Below are positions 24,422 through 32,286 of a stretch of DNA of 49,021 nt, piece by piece. The DNA comes from Candidatus Omnitrophota bacterium. GTDB taxonomy: Bacteria; Omnitrophota; Gorgyraeia; Zapsychrales; Fredricksoniimonadaceae. The stretch is from assembly GCA_013285735.1 (NCBI GenBank), contig JABDGZ010000011.1, positions 63-49,083 on the forward strand, written 5' to 3'. The notes beneath the pieces were generated by a model. That model ran no database searches. It saw nothing but the letters and a program-made list of their open reading frames with translations, and had not been told where the DNA came from. Each line of letters starts with the position of its first letter. Within the stretch, counting starts at the first letter, position 1. The position numbers and the translations under genes were made by a program.

Positions 24422-24868
24422 ATGAAAAAGATTTTCATCATTTTTATCTTGTTAGGCTGCACTTCTGCCCTTGGGAACGAGATCGTTACCCAAGAATCCC
24501 TCGAAGCCGCTTTTATTTTTAATTTCCTCAAATTTGTCCAATGGAATGATACCCGTCCTACCTATGATATTTGTATTCCTGATGACGAAAATTTAAGAAA
24601 AGTTGCCACGGCATTATTGGAAGGCAAAGCGCTTAATGACCGGCAGATTGATGTTGTCAACCGCACCGATAACTGTCACGTCCTTGTTTCCAGCACTTCT
24701 CCAAACCCAGACAGTACATTGACTATAGGTTCCCTTGACCAGGGGGCCATGTTTGAATTTTTAGTGATCGACAATAAGCTTAAATTCGCGATTAATATTG
24801 ATAATATCAGGAAATCTAAATTAAAAATAAGCAGCCAACTGCTGAGGTTAGCTGTACCCAAGGAATAA
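24422..24868 (+). CDS. YfiR/DUF4154-family periplasmic regulator
   Basis: This 148-residue exported protein has the YfiR family pattern: EAAFIFNFLKFVQWND after the signal, YDICIPDDENL, the conserved DNCHVLVSS (the Cys pair is likely a disulfide), LTIGSLDQGAMFEFLVIDNKLKFAINIDNIRKS, and a SSQLLRLAV end. In Pseudomonas, YfiR binds the periplasmic CHASE8 domain of the cyclase YfiN and holds it off. The next gene has a CHASE8 domain on a histidine kinase, so YfiR probably controls that kinase. The signal can be read either as cleaved after ALG or as a lipobox LLGC (Cys13). Confidence 0.85.
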   Translation: MKKIFIIFILLGCTSALGNEIVTQESLEAAFIFNFLKFVQWNDTRPTYDICIPDDENLRKVATALLEGKALNDRQIDVVNRTDNCHVLVSSTSPNPDSTLTIGSLDQGAMFEFLVIDNKLKFAINIDNIRKSKLKISSQLLRLAVPKE

Positions 24869-24875
24869 TAGACAG

Positions 24876-26099
24876 ATGACAGAAGATCAACAGGCCAAGA
24901 CAAGAAAAAGAATAATTTTATTAGGGATTGCCAGCGCGGTCATTGCCCTTTTGTTGGCTTTTTTGACTTTAGGGTTTTATGAATTTTATAAATTAAAAGA
25001 AGAGACGGTTAACAAGCTTGAGTCGCAAACAGATATGCTTATTTTTGGTGTTGGACCAGCATTGATGTTTGATGACAGAGATTCCGCCGATAAGACCTTG
25101 GAATCTCTTCGCAGTGATCGATCAATTAATAGGGTGCGGATTTATAATACCAAGGGCCAGGAATTTACGAGTTTTATTGCCTTGGATCAAGACGGGGACA
25201 TTCATTTTAAGAAAGATATCATTTATCAAAATGAAAAAATAGGAAGGCTTGAAATTGATGCACGGTATGTAGGGTTTGTAGACAGGTTTAGGAATTATTT
25301 TATTATTATTCTAATCATTTTTATTTTTTCTATCCCTATTACATTTATTCTTTCAGCCCCTTTGCGCAATCAAGTATCAAAAGCTGTCGGGCAGTTATCG
25401 GAACTGACCACCAGATTGGAGCAGTCTAACGGGGAACTCGAAACCTTACTTTATATTGTTTCGCATGACTTAAAAGAGCCGTTACGAAGCATTGAGTATT
25501 TTTCTACGTCAGTTAAAGAGGAATATTTCAATAAACTTGATGACAAGGGAAAAGATTATTTCGATCGGGTCATCCTGGCCGCCAGCCGTATGCGTCTATT
25601 GCTCGATGATATCCTGATGATGTCCCGCGCAAGGCGGATGAAGCCCCCTGATGAAATGGTGAATGGCGAAAATATCATCAATGATGCCCTGGCCCGTTTA
25701 GAAGGAAAAATTAAACAAGTTAATGCCAGGATAACCATCGCCAAAGAATTTCCCAAATATAAGGTTGAACGGATGTGGGCAACACAGGCCGTATTAAACC
25801 TTATTGCTAACGCTCTTAAATTTACTAATGAAGGAGAAGTTCCTAATATTGAAATATGCCCTTATAACGAAAAAGGACAGACAGGTATTATGGTTTCTGA
25901 CCGGGGGCCGGGTGTTCCTCCTGAGCACACCAGGAAAATTTTTGAGTTATTTCAACGTGCTGTAGAAAGGAAGGTTGAAGGAACAGGCGCTGGTTTAGCC
26001 ATTGTCCTTGAGGTTGCGCACCGGCATAATGGGGATGCTTGGGTCCAGCCTCGAGAAGGGGGCGGTTCAGAATTTATCATCACATTCGCCAAAGCTTAG
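24876..26099 (+). CDS. CHASE8-domain sensor histidine kinase
   Basis: This 407-residue inner-membrane kinase has helix 1 (about 12-35) and a periplasmic CHASE8-like domain (about 40-135) with the family pattern GVGPALMFDDRDSADKTL and VRIYNTKGQEF. Helix 2 follows (about 140-165), then a phytochrome-type HisKA with His197 in VSHDLKEPL and a HATPase (NLIANALKF, DRGPGVPP, GTGAGLAI). CHASE8 usually sits on GGDEF cyclases of the YfiN type; here a kinase takes that place. The YfiR-like gene just upstream is the likely periplasmic partner, and the receiver just downstream (26113) the likely phosphate acceptor. Confidence 0.85.
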   Translation: MTEDQQAKTRKRIILLGIASAVIALLLAFLTLGFYEFYKLKEETVNKLESQTDMLIFGVGPALMFDDRDSADKTLESLRSDRSINRVRIYNTKGQEFTSFIALDQDGDIHFKKDIIYQNEKIGRLEIDARYVGFVDRFRNYFIIILIIFIFSIPITFILSAPLRNQVSKAVGQLSELTTRLEQSNGELETLLYIVSHDLKEPLRSIEYFSTSVKEEYFNKLDDKGKDYFDRVILAASRMRLLLDDILMMSRARRMKPPDEMVNGENIINDALARLEGKIKQVNARITIAKEFPKYKVERMWATQAVLNLIANALKFTNEGEVPNIEICPYNEKGQTGIMVSDRGPGVPPEHTRKIFELFQRAVERKVEGTGAGLAIVLEVAHRHNGDAWVQPREGGGSEFIITFAKA

Positions 26100-26112
26100 G
26101 CAAGGAGAGCTT

Positions 26113-26550
26113 ATGGATTCAAACAAAAAATTGATCAAAATACTGCTCGCGGAAGATAATGATGATGACATTGTCATGATTCAAGACGCGTTCGCACGCT
26201 CAAGAATTATTAATTCTTTTGATGTTGTCAAAAATGGAGAAGAAGCGCTTAAATTTTTGCGTAAAGAAGGACAGTATGCAGATAGGGATAGACCAGGCCT
26301 TATCTTGCTTGATATTAATATGCCTAAGAAAAATGGATTTGAAGTCCTGGAGGCGTTAAAACAAGATACACGGTTTGATTATATCCCGGTGATTATGTTA
26401 ACGACAAGCGAGAGGGAAGAAGACATTGTTAAATCATATAAAGAAGGTGCTTGTTCTTATATAACAAAACCCGTTAATTTTAATAATTTTTCTAAGGTTA
26501 TAGAACAGTTTGCGCTCTATTGGGCCTTAATTTCAAAGATACCGAGTTAG
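26113..26550 (+). CDS. Rcp1-type stand-alone response regulator
   Basis: This 145-residue single receiver belongs to the Rcp1 group that partners phytochrome-type kinases. It has LLAEDNDDDIVMIQDAF, the longer loop NGEEALKFLRKEGQY, acceptor Asp in ILLDINMPKKNGFEVL, LTTSEREEDIVKSY, ITKPVNF, and the aromatic end (FALYW). ATG 26113 follows AAGGAGA, 14 bp after the CHASE8 kinase stop; the open frame upstream overlaps that kinase and is not used. It is very probably the direct partner of the kinase at 24876. Confidence 0.9.
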   Translation: MDSNKKLIKILLAEDNDDDIVMIQDAFARSRIINSFDVVKNGEEALKFLRKEGQYADRDRPGLILLDINMPKKNGFEVLEALKQDTRFDYIPVIMLTTSEREEDIVKSYKEGACSYITKPVNFNNFSKVIEQFALYWALISKIPS

Positions 26551-26554
26551 AATA

Positions 26555-28141
26555 ATGGTGAAAATCTTATACATCGAAGACAATGAGGATGATTATTTAA
26601 TCCTCCGCAGTATCATGGGTAAGATACCTAATAGTTCTTACGTGCTTGAGAATGTTAATTCCATTCAAAAAGCCCTTGATTATCTATTCAAAGAGAAGAC
26701 GGATCTTATTTTTTTGGATTTAGGGCTTCCAGGATGCTCGGGCAAAGAAGCGTACGGCAAGCTTGTTGAGTCATTTCCTAACATTCCGGTGATTATCATG
26801 AGCGGTAACGAAGATAAAAATGTGGCTTTTGAATTGATCGCCTTGGGCGCAGAAGATTTTTTTATTAAAGGTAACATACAGCCGGACCTGTTAGACCGGG
26901 GCATTACGTATTCTTTAAAACGGCATGAGTTGAAATATTTGTTAAAAGAAGAAGCGATTCGCAGAAGAAAAGTTGAAGAAGCATTGCTCAAGGCACACGA
27001 TGAATTAGAAGCCCGTGTCAAGGAGCGTACTCAAGAGCTTAGGGAAGCCAATAAAGCGTTACGCGAATCTGAAGAAAACTATCATTATTTGCTCGATTCA
27101 ATGGGCGAAGGCTTTTGCATCGTTGAAATGATTTTTGACGAAGACGAAAAGCCAATTGACTATCGTTTTTTGCAGGTTAGCCCATCGTTCGAGAAGCAAA
27201 CGGGACTCAAGGACGCGCAGGGTAAACGGATGCGTGAGCTTGCGCCGCAACACGAAAATTATTGGTTTGAAATTTATGGCAAAATTGCTTTGACAGGTCA
27301 ACCTGCTCGCTTTGAAAATCGCGCTGGACAATTGCACCGGTGGTATGAGGTGTACGCTTTACGTTTCGGAGAGCCGGCAGCCCGGCAAGTTGCCATATTT
27401 TTCAATGACATCACCGAACGCAAAATAGCCCAGGATGAAATCCAGAAAAAGGCGGAGGAATTAAAACGTTCTAACGAAGAATTGGAACAATTTGCTTACG
27501 TTGCCTCTCATGATTTACAGGAACCAATCCGTAAAATTGTTGGTTTTTCCCAGATTTTTGCTGCCAGATTTGAAGGACAGATCGATGAAAAGTCAAAAGA
27601 ACATTTGGATTATGTCGTTGATGGCGCGAAGAGGATGCAGGCGCTGATCCAGGACCTTCTTCTATATTCCCGGATAGGCCGCAACGAATTAACATTGGAG
27701 GTTTTAGATTTTAATGGGGTGGTTAAAGAAGCTATCGGCAATTTGGAATTAGTGATTAAAGAAACAAAGGCTGAAGTTATTTATAGTCAGCTGCCTAGTC
27801 TTCTTGCGCATAAATCATTTATAGTCCAGATTTTTCAAAATCTTATCAGCAATTCTTTGAAATACCGGTCCGAAAAAAATCCGCGCGTTGAAATTTCTGC
27901 TCAACAAAAAAATAACTTATGGGAATTTACCATTGCTGACAATGGCATTGGTATTGATTTTCAGTTTGCCGATAAATTGTTTGTGATTTTTCAACGGCTG
28001 CATGCAAAGGGCAAGTATCCGGGGACAGGCATTGGGCTCGCTGTTTGCAAACGGATGGTGGAGCGGCACAACGGCAAAATCTGGATTGAACCGCATAGGA
28101 GTGGGGCAGTGTTCAAATTCACTTTACCTGATTTGGGATAA
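26555..28141 (+). CDS. Receiver-PAS-histidine kinase, cytosolic
   Basis: This 528-residue soluble protein begins with a receiver (1-120: IEDNEDDYLIL, acceptor Asp in IFLDLGLPG, SGNEDKNVA, FIKGN). A coiled coil follows (about 130-172), then a PAS domain (about 175-290), a phytochrome-type HisKA with His319 in VASHDLQEPI and a HATPase (FQNLISNSLKYRS, DNGIGIDFQ, GTGIGLAVCKRM). Having the receiver first suggests the kinase is itself switched by phosphate from another kinase. No membrane helix is present. It begins 4 bp after the Rcp1-type gene, and two more Rcp1-type receivers follow. Confidence 0.92.
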   Translation: MVKILYIEDNEDDYLILRSIMGKIPNSSYVLENVNSIQKALDYLFKEKTDLIFLDLGLPGCSGKEAYGKLVESFPNIPVIIMSGNEDKNVAFELIALGAEDFFIKGNIQPDLLDRGITYSLKRHELKYLLKEEAIRRRKVEEALLKAHDELEARVKERTQELREANKALRESEENYHYLLDSMGEGFCIVEMIFDEDEKPIDYRFLQVSPSFEKQTGLKDAQGKRMRELAPQHENYWFEIYGKIALTGQPARFENRAGQLHRWYEVYALRFGEPAARQVAIFFNDITERKIAQDEIQKKAEELKRSNEELEQFAYVASHDLQEPIRKIVGFSQIFAARFEGQIDEKSKEHLDYVVDGAKRMQALIQDLLLYSRIGRNELTLEVLDFNGVVKEAIGNLELVIKETKAEVIYSQLPSLLAHKSFIVQIFQNLISNSLKYRSEKNPRVEISAQQKNNLWEFTIADNGIGIDFQFADKLFVIFQRLHAKGKYPGTGIGLAVCKRMVERHNGKIWIEPHRSGAVFKFTLPDLG

Positions 28142-28157
28142 AGGGATGAGGTGTTGA

Positions 28158-28595
28158 ATGTTATTGGAAGGTATTGAAATTTTAATTGTTGAGGATGATT
28201 TGGGCGATGTCGAATTGATCAGAGAATCGCTTAAAATGTCAAAACTTAAAATGGTGCTCAACCATGTTCCTGATGGACAGGAGTGCATGGAGTACTTGCG
28301 GATGCAGGGTCAATATAAAGCAGCGAAAAAACCGGATCTTGTGTTGCTTGATCTTAATTTGCCCAAGAAGGACGGCCGTCAGGTTTTAGCGGAAATGAAA
28401 ACAGACCCATTGTTTAAAAGAATCCCTGTTGTCATCTTGACGACATCAGATAACGAAGCAGACATTAACAAGACCTATGCGCTTGGCGCAAATTGTTTTG
28501 TGACCAAACCTGTTGATTTTCCTCAGATTAAAAAGATCGTCAATGAAATAGCAGAATTTTGGTTTACAGTGGTGAAATTACCGGCTGGCAAGTAA
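28158..28595 (+). CDS. Rcp1-type response regulator, tandem copy A
   Basis: This 145-residue stand-alone receiver has VEDDLGDVELIRESLKMSK, DGQECMEYLRMQGQY, acceptor Asp in VLLDLNLPKKDGRQVL, LTTSDNEADINKTY, VTKPVDF and an end NEIAEFWFTVVKLP. It is closely similar along its whole length to the next gene, so the two arose by tandem duplication. The likely donor is the PAS kinase just upstream, which has the phytochrome-type HisKA that pairs with Rcp1 proteins. No output domain. Confidence 0.9.
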   Translation: MLLEGIEILIVEDDLGDVELIRESLKMSKLKMVLNHVPDGQECMEYLRMQGQYKAAKKPDLVLLDLNLPKKDGRQVLAEMKTDPLFKRIPVVILTTSDNEADINKTYALGANCFVTKPVDFPQIKKIVNEIAEFWFTVVKLPAGK

Positions 28596-28612
28596 AAAAG
28601 GGGGCGTAGATC

Positions 28613-29062
28613 ATGGCAACAGACATTGAGGTTCTCTTAGTCGAAGATGATTTAGGTGATGTTGAATTGATGAAAGAATCACTTAAAATGTCAAAATTGT
28701 ATATCAACATTGTTCATGTTCGTGATGGGCAAGAATGCATGGAGTATTTAAGAAGAACGGGTAAATATGAAACAGTCAAAACCCCGGATCTTGTGTTACT
28801 CGATCTTAATATGCCCAGGAAGGACGGCCGGCAGGTCCTGGCAGAGATGAAAGCAGATAAATTTTTAAAAGATATCCCTGTTGTTGTTTTGACGACGTCA
28901 CATGAAGTGGCAGATATTAGCAAAACCTATGGGATGGGGGCCAATCATTTTGTGACCAAACCCATCGATTTTTATCAGTTTAATGAGATCGTCAATGAAA
29001 TAGCCCAATTTTGGTTTACGGTGGTGAAATTACCAGATGGGAAAAAGGGGGAGGCAGCATGA
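28613..29062 (+). CDS. Rcp1-type response regulator, tandem copy B
   Basis: This 149-residue stand-alone receiver is a paralogue of the preceding gene (shared VEDDLGDVEL, DGQECMEYLR, DGRQVLAEMK and FWFTVVKLP). Differences are concentrated in helix alpha1 and the loop before the acceptor Asp (LYINIVHVRDGQ versus LKMVLNHVPDGQ), where kinase partners are read, so the two copies may have different donors. Its stop overlaps the start of the next receiver (ATGA at 29059). Confidence 0.9.
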   Translation: MATDIEVLLVEDDLGDVELMKESLKMSKLYINIVHVRDGQECMEYLRRTGKYETVKTPDLVLLDLNMPRKDGRQVLAEMKADKFLKDIPVVVLTTSHEVADISKTYGMGANHFVTKPIDFYQFNEIVNEIAQFWFTVVKLPDGKKGEAA

Positions 29063-29436
29063 ATCAACCAACAAAACTGTTGATTATCGATGACGATGCC
29101 ATCGACCAAAGATTAATCCGGGAGTCTATTAAAAGTTCAGGATTTGAAGTTGAGATCATGGTTGCCTTCAGCGGGGAAGAAGGGATCAAAAAAGTAAATG
29201 ATTTAAAGCCTGACGTTATTATAGTCCTGGACACCATTTTGCCAGGGATGAATGGTTTTGAAGCCTGTAAGAAAATAAAAGAGATAGATAAGAATTTCAG
29301 GATCATTATTTGTACGGGAGTCGTGGATGCCGTGGATGCCGCCAAGGCAAGGGCTGTGGGGGCCGATGATTATTGTGTCAAGACCGCCGATTATCTGACC
29401 TTAATCAATGCGATTAAAAAACTTACTTTGTCATAG
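29059..29436 (+). CDS. Stand-alone receiver (CheY-like)
   Basis: This 125-residue single receiver has LLIIDDDAIDQRLI, acceptor Asp in IIVLDTILPGMNGFEAC and ICTGVVDAVDAA. The conserved Lys is in CVKTADY, where Thr replaces the usual Pro. ATG 29059 is chosen: it overlaps the upstream stop and has AGGGGGAGG before it. It probably works with the hybrid kinase that starts 5 bp after its stop. Confidence 0.87.
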   Translation: MNQPTKLLIIDDDAIDQRLIRESIKSSGFEVEIMVAFSGEEGIKKVNDLKPDVIIVLDTILPGMNGFEACKKIKEIDKNFRIIICTGVVDAVDAAKARAVGADDYCVKTADYLTLINAIKKLTLS

Positions 29437-29441
29437 AATAA

Positions 29442-30959
29442 ATGTTTAAGAATAAATTCAAGATTTTAATTGTTGAAGATAATCCCGTTGACATGAAGTC
29501 ATTAGTGGGAATATTGAACAATATGGGTGAAGATTTTGAAGTGCGGACGGCTGGTTCTTGCCAGGAGGCCGAAGAAGATTTTCAAAAAGTTGTTCCGGAC
29601 CTGGTTTTGTTGGACATATATCTGCCGGATCGTGATGGTTTTTATTTTCTAAAGGAGGTCCATCAAAACGGGCATGAAGACATCCCGGTGATCTTGATTA
29701 CTGCTTTTTTAAATGAAGATGATAAATTAAAGGGCTTTGCGCTGGGGGCAACGGATTTTATCCATAAACCTGTGGTGGCAGAAGAATTTAAAGCCAGGGT
29801 TGCCCTTCAAATCAGGTTAAAAAAGATAATGGATGATCACCTGTGGGCCTCCCAAAAGACCAATGAAGGTATTAAGATTTTATATAAGGAGCTTGAAAAT
29901 AAAAATAAACAATTAGAACAGCTTGACCATCTGAAAGATGAATTTGTCAACAATGTTTCTCATGAGTTGAGGACGCCCCTAACAATTATCCAGGAAAGTA
30001 TCAGCATTATTACGGATGGGCTGCTCGGTGAAATTAATGAAAAACAAAATAAACAGCTTAAGGTCTCTTTAGAAAATGTGGACAGATTAGGCAAGATCAT
30101 CAATGACCTGCTCGATATTTCGACCATTGAAAATGGAAAATTAAAACTTTATAAAGAGGAAGTCAATATTGTTGATCTAGTCCAAAATGTGGTCTCCAAT
30201 TTTACCACTCTCGTTCAGAAAAAAGGTTTAGAAATCAAGTGCCTTGTTCCCGAGGCGCAAGTCAATGTTTTTATCGATAAAGAACGGATCATTCAGGTTT
30301 TGGTCAATTTGGTCAATAATGCGTATAAATTTACAGACAAAGGCAGCATTGAGGTGTCGGTCGTGGAAAATGAGAATACCGTTGAATGCCGTGTGAAGGA
30401 CACAGGCATCGGGATGTCTTCCTCAGATATACCGAGACTTTTTTCTAAATTTGATCAAATAGGCAGGCAATCAGGTGCCGGAGCAAAAGGGACTGGTTTG
30501 GGGCTGTCTATTGCAAAGGGTATTATTGAAGCGCATCATGGGCAAATAAAGGTTGAAAGTAAGCTGGGAGAAGGAACCTTGTTTACAATTATATTATCCC
30601 CATCGCGCATTCCTAAACAGTATAGAAATTTAATGGACTGTTTGTCAGAAGTGACGCAGGAATGTAATGATTACTCTGTCATAGCCATCGCTATTAAAGA
30701 TCCTGATGGGAGAAAAGATGAATTATTGAATGAATTAGAGCTGTTAATTAAAGAGCAGCTTTATCGAAAAGCAGACAAAATAGTTCGTGATGAAGCGTCT
30801 TTGTATGTTGTTTTAATTCATACTAAAAAAGAAGATGCTTTAATTTTAATGAATCGAATCCGTAAAACTATTAACGAAAAGAGTGGGCAGGAGCTGTTTA
30901 ATAATTTTAAAGGTTTTGATTTTAAAATAGTAAGTTTTCCGGAAGATATCAGTCCCTAA
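29442..30959 (+). CDS. Receiver-histidine kinase with degenerate GGDEF-like tail
   Basis: This 505-residue soluble protein has a receiver (1-125: VEDNPVDMKSL, acceptor Asp in VLLDIYLPDRDGF, TAFLNEDDKLKG, HKPVVAEEF). A short coiled coil follows (about 140-165), then HisKA with His174 in VSHELRTPL and a HATPase (VNLVNNAYKF, DTGIGMSS, GTGLGLSIAKG). After about residue 388 come another 115 residues with the spacing of a diguanylate cyclase core: YSVIAIAIKDPDG, then ADKIVRDEASLYVVLIHTKK and a final helix. However, RDEAS stands where GGDEF should be. It is therefore probably an inactive, perhaps structural or nucleotide-sensing, relic. That reading is inference from pattern. Confidence 0.88.
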   Translation: MFKNKFKILIVEDNPVDMKSLVGILNNMGEDFEVRTAGSCQEAEEDFQKVVPDLVLLDIYLPDRDGFYFLKEVHQNGHEDIPVILITAFLNEDDKLKGFALGATDFIHKPVVAEEFKARVALQIRLKKIMDDHLWASQKTNEGIKILYKELENKNKQLEQLDHLKDEFVNNVSHELRTPLTIIQESISIITDGLLGEINEKQNKQLKVSLENVDRLGKIINDLLDISTIENGKLKLYKEEVNIVDLVQNVVSNFTTLVQKKGLEIKCLVPEAQVNVFIDKERIIQVLVNLVNNAYKFTDKGSIEVSVVENENTVECRVKDTGIGMSSSDIPRLFSKFDQIGRQSGAGAKGTGLGLSIAKGIIEAHHGQIKVESKLGEGTLFTIILSPSRIPKQYRNLMDCLSEVTQECNDYSVIAIAIKDPDGRKDELLNELELLIKEQLYRKADKIVRDEASLYVVLIHTKKEDALILMNRIRKTINEKSGQELFNNFKGFDFKIVSFPEDISP

Positions 30960-31006
30960 AGAAGAATGAATTAATAGATGGGAAATCAATAAGGAGGCTA
31001 TTAAAA

Positions 31007-31393
31007 GTGAAAAAAATTCTCGTGGTTGATGATGATCCGCAAATTGTTGATTTAATCGAAATCCGGTTAAAAGCAAATAATTATAAGGTTATCACGAGTT
31101 CGGATGGGGATGATGCCATACTGAAAATTCAAAAAGAGCAGCCGGATTTGGTCATCATGGATATCATGATGCCCCATATGTCGGGAGGGGATGCGGTCAG
31201 GTTTTTGATGAAAGATAGTAAAACCAAGGATACTCCCATTATATTTTTAACGGCGCTTACAGCTGATTTACCTTATGAGGAAGACCATAAAAGCATCATC
31301 AATGTCGATGGTCATTATTTTCCAGCTATACCTAAACCTTTTAAACCGGAAAAATTGCTGCTTGAGATCAAAAAAATCATAGGGGATGCTTGA
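31007..31393 (+). CDS. Stand-alone receiver (CheY-like)
   Basis: This 128-residue single receiver has ILVVDDDPQIVDLIE, acceptor Asp in VIMDIMMPHMSGGDAV and FLTALTADLP. An insert (YEEDHKSIINVDGHYF) comes before the conserved Lys in IPKPFKPEKL. The start is GTG 31007, with AAGGAGG 9 bp upstream (30991-30997) and no ATG in reach. Its stop overlaps the next gene's ATG by one base. Confidence 0.88.
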   Translation: MKKILVVDDDPQIVDLIEIRLKANNYKVITSSDGDDAILKIQKEQPDLVIMDIMMPHMSGGDAVRFLMKDSKTKDTPIIFLTALTADLPYEEDHKSIINVDGHYFPAIPKPFKPEKLLLEIKKIIGDA

Positions 31394-32193
31394 TGATGAA
31401 AGGTACAATTTTAGTCGTTGACGATGAACCCGCTATTGTTGAAGTCATCAAGGTAAGACTTGAAGCCCAACAGTATGAAGTTTTTAGTGCTCATAATGGG
31501 GTAGAAGGGCTTGAGAAATTAAAGAAAATAAATCCCGATTTAATCATCCTTGATTTAAATATGCCTAAAATGGGAGGGATTGAATTTTATCAACGTATTT
31601 GTGATTCAAATTCAAAATTAAAATACCCCGTCTTGGTCCTTACGGCAAGGGCGAATATGGAACAATTATTTAGGGAATTTAATGTCAATGGATTCCTTCA
31701 TAAGCCTTTTAAAGGAGAACAACTTTTAGATGAAGTGCGGACAATCCTTCGTGAAGAAGACAGGAAACGGATCTTTAGGACGCCGCGAGAGATCACTATT
31801 GTTGAGAATGATACCGATGAATTGTCTAAAATTTCTTCATTATTTACGGCTAATAATTATAAAGTCATGGCGGTGGGGGATGGGGCAACAGCTATTGAGA
31901 AGATTTCAAATGATTTGCCGGACTTAGCATTAATTCAGCTTGGATTAAGTGATATCGCAGGGGATTTGGTTATTTTACGGCTTGGGCAACTATCTAAAAC
32001 GAAACATATTCCTTGTGTTTTATATGTTCGTAATAATTATAAGCATGATAAGACTGTGATAGAAAACTTTGGCAGTAAACTCGGCGTCCATGTCATCAAA
32101 GAATATGATAATCCGCAGGATCTGTTGACGGTTGTTAATAAATTTTTTCAAGAAATAGAGCAGAAAGAACTGAAACGCAGAGGACTTGTATGA
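31393..32193 (+). CDS. Tandem double receiver; second one degenerate
   Basis: This 266-residue protein has two receiver folds and nothing else. The first (about 1-122) is complete: VVDDEPAIVEVIK, acceptor Asp in IILDLNMPKMGG, LTARANMEQL, LHKPFKGE. The second (about 133-255) keeps the acidic start (IVENDTDEL) and the overall length. It has Gln in place of the acceptor Asp (ALIQLGLSDIAG) and lacks the Thr/Lys pair, so it cannot be phosphorylated in the normal way. Such pseudo-receivers often act as docking domains. ATG 31393 is used (AGGGG 7 bp upstream) rather than TTG 31390. Confidence 0.82.
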   Translation: MMKGTILVVDDEPAIVEVIKVRLEAQQYEVFSAHNGVEGLEKLKKINPDLIILDLNMPKMGGIEFYQRICDSNSKLKYPVLVLTARANMEQLFREFNVNGFLHKPFKGEQLLDEVRTILREEDRKRIFRTPREITIVENDTDELSKISSLFTANNYKVMAVGDGATAIEKISNDLPDLALIQLGLSDIAGDLVILRLGQLSKTKHIPCVLYVRNNYKHDKTVIENFGSKLGVHVIKEYDNPQDLLTVVNKFFQEIEQKELKRRGLV

Positions 32194-32223
32194 CGGATTA
32201 ATTGAAGGGGCGAAATTCTTAAA

Positions 32224-32253
32224 TTGATTAATTGCCTGTGGAAATAGTATACT
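32224..32253 (+). promoter_or_regulatory. Possible sigma70-type promoter
   Basis: TTGATT (32224-32229) and TATACT (32248-32253) are 18 bp apart in the 93-bp gap before the MASE1 kinase gene. The -10 part lies in a near-palindrome (AATAGTATACTAGTATT). It suggests that the 32287-35113 pair has its own promoter. Confidence 0.4.
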
Positions 32254-32286
32254 AGTATTGGGAAGTAGATTTAAAAAGGTGGTTTT

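Noticed and set aside
24422-24868. YfiR-like protein called firmly as a lipoprotein
   Set aside because: LLGC at residue 13 could be a lipobox, but the signal would be very short and a normal cleavage site after ALG is also present, so the call stays open.
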